Assembly (NCBI GenBank): GCA_038209155.1
Contig: JBBQYA010000018.1
Location: 1 to 38,229, forward strand
DNA: 38,229 bases
Source of the DNA: JBBQYA01 sp038209155
GTDB taxonomy: Bacteria > Bacteroidota > Bacteroidia > Sphingobacteriales > Sphingobacteriaceae
Direction: 5' to 3'
Shown piece after piece: positions 34,358 to 38,229 of this stretch. How positions within the stretch are numbered: the first letter of the stretch is position 1; the number at the start of each line of letters is the position of its first letter. The notes beneath the pieces are model-generated. The model was not told the origin of the DNA and made no database searches. It saw nothing but the letters and a program-made list of their open reading frames with translations. The position numbers were made by a program, and so were the translations under genes.

Positions 34358-35080
34358 TCTTAATTGTACGGGTTTGTTGTTTTTCTTCATTCTTAAATTT
34401 AGCATTTCTACCAACACTGAGAATGCCATAGCAAAATAGATATATTGCTTTTCTATTCCTTTTCCGAAAGATTCTGCAATCAAGGAAACACCAATTAAAA
34501 TAAGAAAACTTAAAGCAAGCATTTTTACAGTTGGGTGTTTATTTACAAAATTACTTACCGATTCTGCACTAAACATCATAATAAATACTGCAATCACAAC
34601 CGCAGCAATCATTACACCTACTTCATCTGCCATACCCACAGCAGTAATTACAGAGTCAAGTGAAAAAACAATATCTAGAATTAAAATTTGAATAATGACG
34701 CTGGAAAATGAAAGGGCTTTTTTCTTACCATTTGTTTCATGTTCATCGCCTTCCAGCTTTTCATGGATTTCTTTTGTGCTTTTATAAATTAAAAACAATC
34801 CGCCTACACCAAGAATTAGCGATTTGCCTGTGACACCATAACTAAAAATCTCAAAAAGAGGAAGAGTTAATTTCATAATATAGGAAATACTCAACAGCAA
34901 CAATACTCGGGTAATCATTGCCAATGCAAGCCCCAATCTTCTGGCTTTATTTTGCTGATCTTCCGGTAGTTTGCTTGCTAGGATAGAAATAAATACAATA
35001 TTGTCTATTCCTAGAACAATTTCAAGAACAGTCAGTGTTAAGAGAGATACCCAAATTTCAGGATTTGTAATCCATTCCAT
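34340..35080 (-). CDS. TerC family integral membrane protein
   Basis: Seven to eight transmembrane segments in 246 residues, with the family signatures LEIVLGIDNIVFISILASKLP near residue 20, ILDIVFSLDSVITAVGM near residue 135 and a final SVLVEMLNLRMKK. TerC proteins (YkoY/YjbE group) are metal-ion or manganese exporters acting together with co-translational secretion; tellurite resistance, as in the name, is not implied. Conserved Asp residues in the GIDN and SLDS motifs are in place. A promoter box lies at 35097-35104. It converges on the cupredoxin gene across a hairpin. Confidence 0.9.
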   Translation of the reverse strand: MEWITNPEIWVSLLTLTVLEIVLGIDNIVFISILASKLPEDQQNKARRLGLALAMITRVLLLLSISYIMKLTLPLFEIFSYGVTGKSLILGVGGLFLIYKSTKEIHEKLEGDEHETNGKKKALSFSSVIIQILILDIVFSLDSVITAVGMADEVGVMIAAVVIAVFIMMFSAESVSNFVNKHPTVKMLALSFLILIGVSLIAESFGKGIEKQYIYFAMAFSVLVEMLNLRMKKNNKPVQLREPNKP

Positions 35081-35096
35081 AATCTTAGTTTTGCGA

Positions 35097-35104
35097 CAAA
35101 AGTA
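35097..35104 (-). promoter_or_regulatory. candidate -7 box of the TerC gene
   Basis: TACTTTTG on the minus strand matches TAnnTTTG exactly, 16 bases before the ATG, implying a leader of about 14 bases. No good -33 element is visible. Confidence 0.4.
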
Positions 35105-35182
35105 AAAATTAAGCGATTTGTTTTGTGCTTTTTATTTGGAGATGCAAGAATTTTACCGAAAAGTTTTTAAATACTTTAATTA

Positions 35183-37993
35183 TTAATGCGCTTCCAACCA
35201 ATTCGTACCCGTTCCAATTTCTACTACGATTGGAACCTCAGTTTTAATAGCATACTTCATTCCAGCTTCAATTATTGGTTTTATTAAATCAATTTCATTT
35301 TTTGGAACGTCAAAAACCAATTCGTCATGAACCTGCATGGTCATTTTGGCATTCAATTTCAGCTCATTTATTTCTCGAAAAATAGTAATCATAGCAATCT
35401 TAATCATATCTGCTGCCGAACCTTGAATGGGGGCATTTATTGCGTTTCTTTCTGCAAAACCTCTCACCGTTTGATTTGCAGAATTAATATCTCGCAAATA
35501 TCTTCTTCTACCTTTCAAAGTAGCGACATATCCATTCTCTCTTGCAAATTCCATTGTGGACGACATATAGGTTTTTATTCCAGGATATTGCTCAAAATAA
35601 TTGTCAATAATTTCAGCAGCTTCTTTTCTGGGAATATTTAATTTTTGCGATAATCCAAATGCAGATTGACCATAAATAATTCCAAAATTAACTGCTTTTG
35701 CATTTCTTCTTTGAGTGGGATCTACTTCTTTTATCGCAACTCCATAAACTTTAGCAGCAGTTGCGGTATGAATATCAATACCATTTATAAAGGCATCCAT
35801 CATATTTGCATCCTTACTTATCTCTGCAATTATTCTTAATTCTATTTGAGAATAATCGGCAGAAACTATCAAATGATCAGAATCTCTCGGGATAAATGCT
35901 TTTCTTACTTCTCTGCCTTTTTCTGTTCGGATAGGTATATTTTGCAGATTTGGATTATTTGAACTCAATCTACCTGTACTTGCAACCGCTTGATTGTAAC
36001 TAGTGTGAATTCTTCCTGTTTTTTGATTAATCATTAATGGCAACGCATCCACATAAGTAGATTTTAGTTTTTGTAATGATCTGAAACTTAAAATTTCATT
36101 TACGATTTCGTGGTTTGGAGCTAAATAACTAAGAACATCTTCTCCAGTTTGGTATTGCCCTGTTTTTGTCTTTTTTGCCTTCGGGTCTAATTGAAGTTTA
36201 TCGAATAAAACTTCTCCCAATTGTTTAGGCGAAGCAATATTGAATTTCAGCCCTGCTTGCTCATAAATTGTTTTTTCTATCAAAGAAATACTTGTTTCCA
36301 GTTCTGCAGAAAACTCTTTCAATGCTTTTACATCTATTGCTACGCCTTCTTTTTCAATAGCTGCTAAAACATAAACTAATGGATTTTCAATATCATTTGC
36401 TAATGAGGTAGCATCTGCTGAATTTAATAACGGCTCAAATTTATGTTTCAATTGCAAGGTTATATCAGCATCTTCTGCTGCATAATCTTTCACAATATCA
36501 ATATCTATATCGCTCATTTTCAGTTGATCTTTTCCCTTTTTTCCAATCAATTCTGTTATAGAAACTGGAGAATAATTTAAATAGTTCTGAGAAAGAACAT
36601 CCATATTATGTCGGGTATCTGGATCAATAATATAATGTGCAAGCATCGTATCGAACAAAATTCCTTTTACTTCTACATTATACCATTTAAGCACAAGGAT
36701 ATCATACTTTATATTTTGCCCTATTTTAGTAATTTGATCATTTTCTAAAACGGATTTAAACTCTTCTAACAAAATGATTACTTCTGGTCTGGTTTTAGGA
36801 ACAGGTACATAAAATGCTTCTCCTATTTTAAAACTAAAAGAAAGCCCAACCAGATCACAATCATTTGCATCTGTGGAGGTAGTTTCTGTATCGAAACTTA
36901 TTTCTTTTTGTTTTAATAAATCAGAAATTAATAAATCTCTCTTGTCTTTGGTGTCTACTAAAACATAATTATGCTGAGTGGTAGCCATGGTAGAAAAATT
37001 CTTTGGTTCTTCTAGTTCAGTTAATTCATTTTTATTTTCAGAATCGTTACTTGAACCAAACATGGAGAATTGTCCGTTACTGGTGTTTTTATCAGCATTT
37101 GCACCAGATGTATTATAATTTCCAAATACTCGTAAACCAATGGTTCTAAATTCTAATTCTGCAAAAATAGGTTCTAATTTCTCACGATCAGGAGCTTCTA
37201 CTAAGAGACTTTTTTCATCAAACTCAACAGGAACATTTAAGATAATAGTGGCTAGTTTTTTAGAAAGTAAACCTTGAGATTCAAATTGCTCTACATTTTC
37301 TTTTTGCTTTCCTTTTAATTCATGAGAATGGGCAAAAATATTTTCCATGGATCCATATCTTTTGATCAAATCTTTGGCGGTTTTTTCTCCAATGCCGGGT
37401 ATGCCCGGAATATTATCAACTGCATCTCCCCATAAACCTAAAATATCAATTACCTGCTCGACTTTTTCTATTTCCCATTTTTTAAGAACTTCTGGAACAC
37501 CCATAATTTCCATTTCGTTTCCCATTCTGGAAGGCTTATAAACAAAAATATTATCAGAAACCAATTGAGCAAAATCTTTATCAGGTGTCATGCAAAAAAC
37601 TTGAAAACCTAGCTTTTCTCCTTTTTTTGCTAATGTTCCAATTATATCATCTGCTTCATAGCCATCCAATGTAATCACCGGAATATTAAACCCTTCAATT
37701 ATTTTGCAAACGTATGGTAGTGCTTTAGACAAATCTTCGGGCATTTGCTCTCGATGAGCTTTATATTCTACATAATCGGTATGCCTTTCTGTAGGAGCAG
37801 AGGTATCAAACACAACTGCCATGTGCGTAGGTTTTTCTTTTTTCAAAACCTCCAAAAGCGTATTAGTGAAACCCATCATAGCAGAAGTATTGAGCCCAGT
37901 TGAGGTAAATCGTGGGTTTTTGCTTAAGGCAAAATGTGCTCGATAGATGAGCGCCATACCATCAAGAAGAAAGAGTTTTTTTTCGGCCATCAT
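35183..37993 (-). CDS. polA: DNA polymerase I
   Basis: Repair and primer-removal polymerase with three domains. The N-terminal 5'-nuclease runs to about 300 (LFLLDGMALIYRAHFALS, DGYEADDIIGTLA). A linker, Asn/Ser-rich around 295-330, separates it from the 3'-5' exonuclease (350-520), whose proofreading residues are intact: Asp368 and Glu370 in FDTETT, GQNIKYD and YAAEDAD. The polymerase domain has motif A DYSQIELR (Asp713), motif B RRNAKAVNFGIIYG and motif C QVHDELVF (Asp890). Bacteroidota enzymes retain proofreading, unlike Thermus. At 936 residues the length is normal. The ATG at 37993 is followed by a second Met, either being usable. It is monocistronic, with tag close upstream on the same strand. 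Confidence 0.97.
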   Translation of the reverse strand: MMAEKKLFLLDGMALIYRAHFALSKNPRFTSTGLNTSAMMGFTNTLLEVLKKEKPTHMAVVFDTSAPTERHTDYVEYKAHREQMPEDLSKALPYVCKIIEGFNIPVITLDGYEADDIIGTLAKKGEKLGFQVFCMTPDKDFAQLVSDNIFVYKPSRMGNEMEIMGVPEVLKKWEIEKVEQVIDILGLWGDAVDNIPGIPGIGEKTAKDLIKRYGSMENIFAHSHELKGKQKENVEQFESQGLLSKKLATIILNVPVEFDEKSLLVEAPDREKLEPIFAELEFRTIGLRVFGNYNTSGANADKNTSNGQFSMFGSSNDSENKNELTELEEPKNFSTMATTQHNYVLVDTKDKRDLLISDLLKQKEISFDTETTSTDANDCDLVGLSFSFKIGEAFYVPVPKTRPEVIILLEEFKSVLENDQITKIGQNIKYDILVLKWYNVEVKGILFDTMLAHYIIDPDTRHNMDVLSQNYLNYSPVSITELIGKKGKDQLKMSDIDIDIVKDYAAEDADITLQLKHKFEPLLNSADATSLANDIENPLVYVLAAIEKEGVAIDVKALKEFSAELETSISLIEKTIYEQAGLKFNIASPKQLGEVLFDKLQLDPKAKKTKTGQYQTGEDVLSYLAPNHEIVNEILSFRSLQKLKSTYVDALPLMINQKTGRIHTSYNQAVASTGRLSSNNPNLQNIPIRTEKGREVRKAFIPRDSDHLIVSADYSQIELRIIAEISKDANMMDAFINGIDIHTATAAKVYGVAIKEVDPTQRRNAKAVNFGIIYGQSAFGLSQKLNIPRKEAAEIIDNYFEQYPGIKTYMSSTMEFARENGYVATLKGRRRYLRDINSANQTVRGFAERNAINAPIQGSAADMIKIAMITIFREINELKLNAKMTMQVHDELVFDVPKNEIDLIKPIIEAGMKYAIKTEVPIVVEIGTGTNWLEAH

Positions 37994-38093
37994 GAAATTT
38001 GATCTTTAAAAAATATGCTGCAAGATCGAAATAATTATTTTGAAAGGGGGAGATTAAGTATTACAAATGGAATAACATTTTTCTTAAAAATAT

Positions 38094-38229
38094 CTACCTC
38101 CATCCACATTCTAGAATATGATCATTCACCATACCTATAGCTTGCATGTGCGCATAGCAAATAGTAGATCCAAAGAATTTAAAGCCTCTTTTCTTTAAAT
38201 CTTTGCTTATGGCATCAGAAATTTCAGAA
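38094..38229 (-). CDS. tag: DNA-3-methyladenine glycosylase I, C-terminal end
   Basis: Base-excision enzyme removing 3-methyladenine. Only the last ~45 residues lie in the window; the start is beyond the right edge. The reading KDLKKRGFKFFGSTICYAHM followed by QAIGMVNDHILECGWR is a clear match to Tag. The His and Cys four apart in DHILEC correspond to the two C-terminal ligands of its structural zinc. It ends 101 bases ahead of the polA ATG on the same strand; the gap holds no obvious terminator. Confidence 0.87.
   Translation of the reverse strand, partial: SEISDAISKDLKKRGFKFFGSTICYAHMQAIGMVNDHILECGWR

Noticed and set aside
34340..35080. TerC as part of a tellurite resistance cluster
   Set aside because: No terA, terB, terD or terZ relatives are present; it is a stand-alone housekeeping membrane protein.

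Overview
The window is a stretch of bacterial chromosome from a low-GC member of the Bacteroidota. The assignment rests on gene families largely confined to that phylum (a DUF4270 lipoprotein, a DUF4221-like lipoprotein, a short glycogen-synthase-like protein beside panC), on the long IF-2 and class-typical NusA, on many lipoproteins, on near absence of Shine-Dalgarno sequences, and on several TAnnTTTG promoter boxes, the -7 consensus of this phylum. I cannot place it more finely than a free-living Sphingobacteriia/Chitinophagia/Cytophagia-like lineage.

Layout. 1-2.1 kb: divergent htrA (partial) and dapF. 2.2-6.0 kb: an SNF2 helicase convergent with meaB. 6.1-10.0 kb: a lipopolysaccharide locus with two family 2 glycosyltransferases and a family 9 heptosyltransferase-like enzyme, facing an O-antigen ligase. 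10.1-15.1 kb: the rimP-nusA-infB operon (minus strand), with a near-ideal promoter, a strong hairpin plus U-tract in its short leader and further hairpins between nusA and infB. 15.1-16.4 kb: an OmpA-family lipoprotein and a YvlD-like membrane protein. 16.4-18.6 kb: a decaying zone in which a DUF4221-like lipoprotein gene is flanked by two broken small lipoprotein genes and another possible gene remnant. 18.6-22.4 kb: an M1 aminopeptidase and a TlpA-like redoxin, both lipoproteins, in one operon. 22.5-23.7 kb: an acyl-CoA dehydrogenase. 23.7-26.5 kb: the panC-panD-flippase-rfaE2 cluster. 26.6-30.7 kb: the degenerate glycogen-synthase-like gene, a DUF4270 lipoprotein and glmS. 30.7-31.3 kb: a non-coding stretch with a 127-bp tandem repeat and an inverted element. 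31.3-38.2 kb: superoxide dismutase, tadA, an RlmI-like methyltransferase, a cupredoxin, TerC, polA and the end of tag.

How the genes fit together. Most of the window is housekeeping: translation and transcription (rimP, nusA, infB, tadA, RlmI-like), DNA maintenance (polA, tag, SNF2), cell-wall precursors (dapF, glmS), pantothenate (panC, panD) and envelope (LPS core enzymes, rfaE2 supplying ADP-heptose, O-antigen ligase, lipoproteins, HtrA). The heptose route links the glycosyltransferase locus at 6-10 kb with rfaE2 at 24 kb. No phage, plasmid, CRISPR, defence or secretion cassette was seen. The parts that most deserve a second look are the rimP operon leader, the decaying lipoprotein locus, the tandem repeat after glmS and the glycogen-synthase-like protein that has lost its sugar-nucleotide motif.
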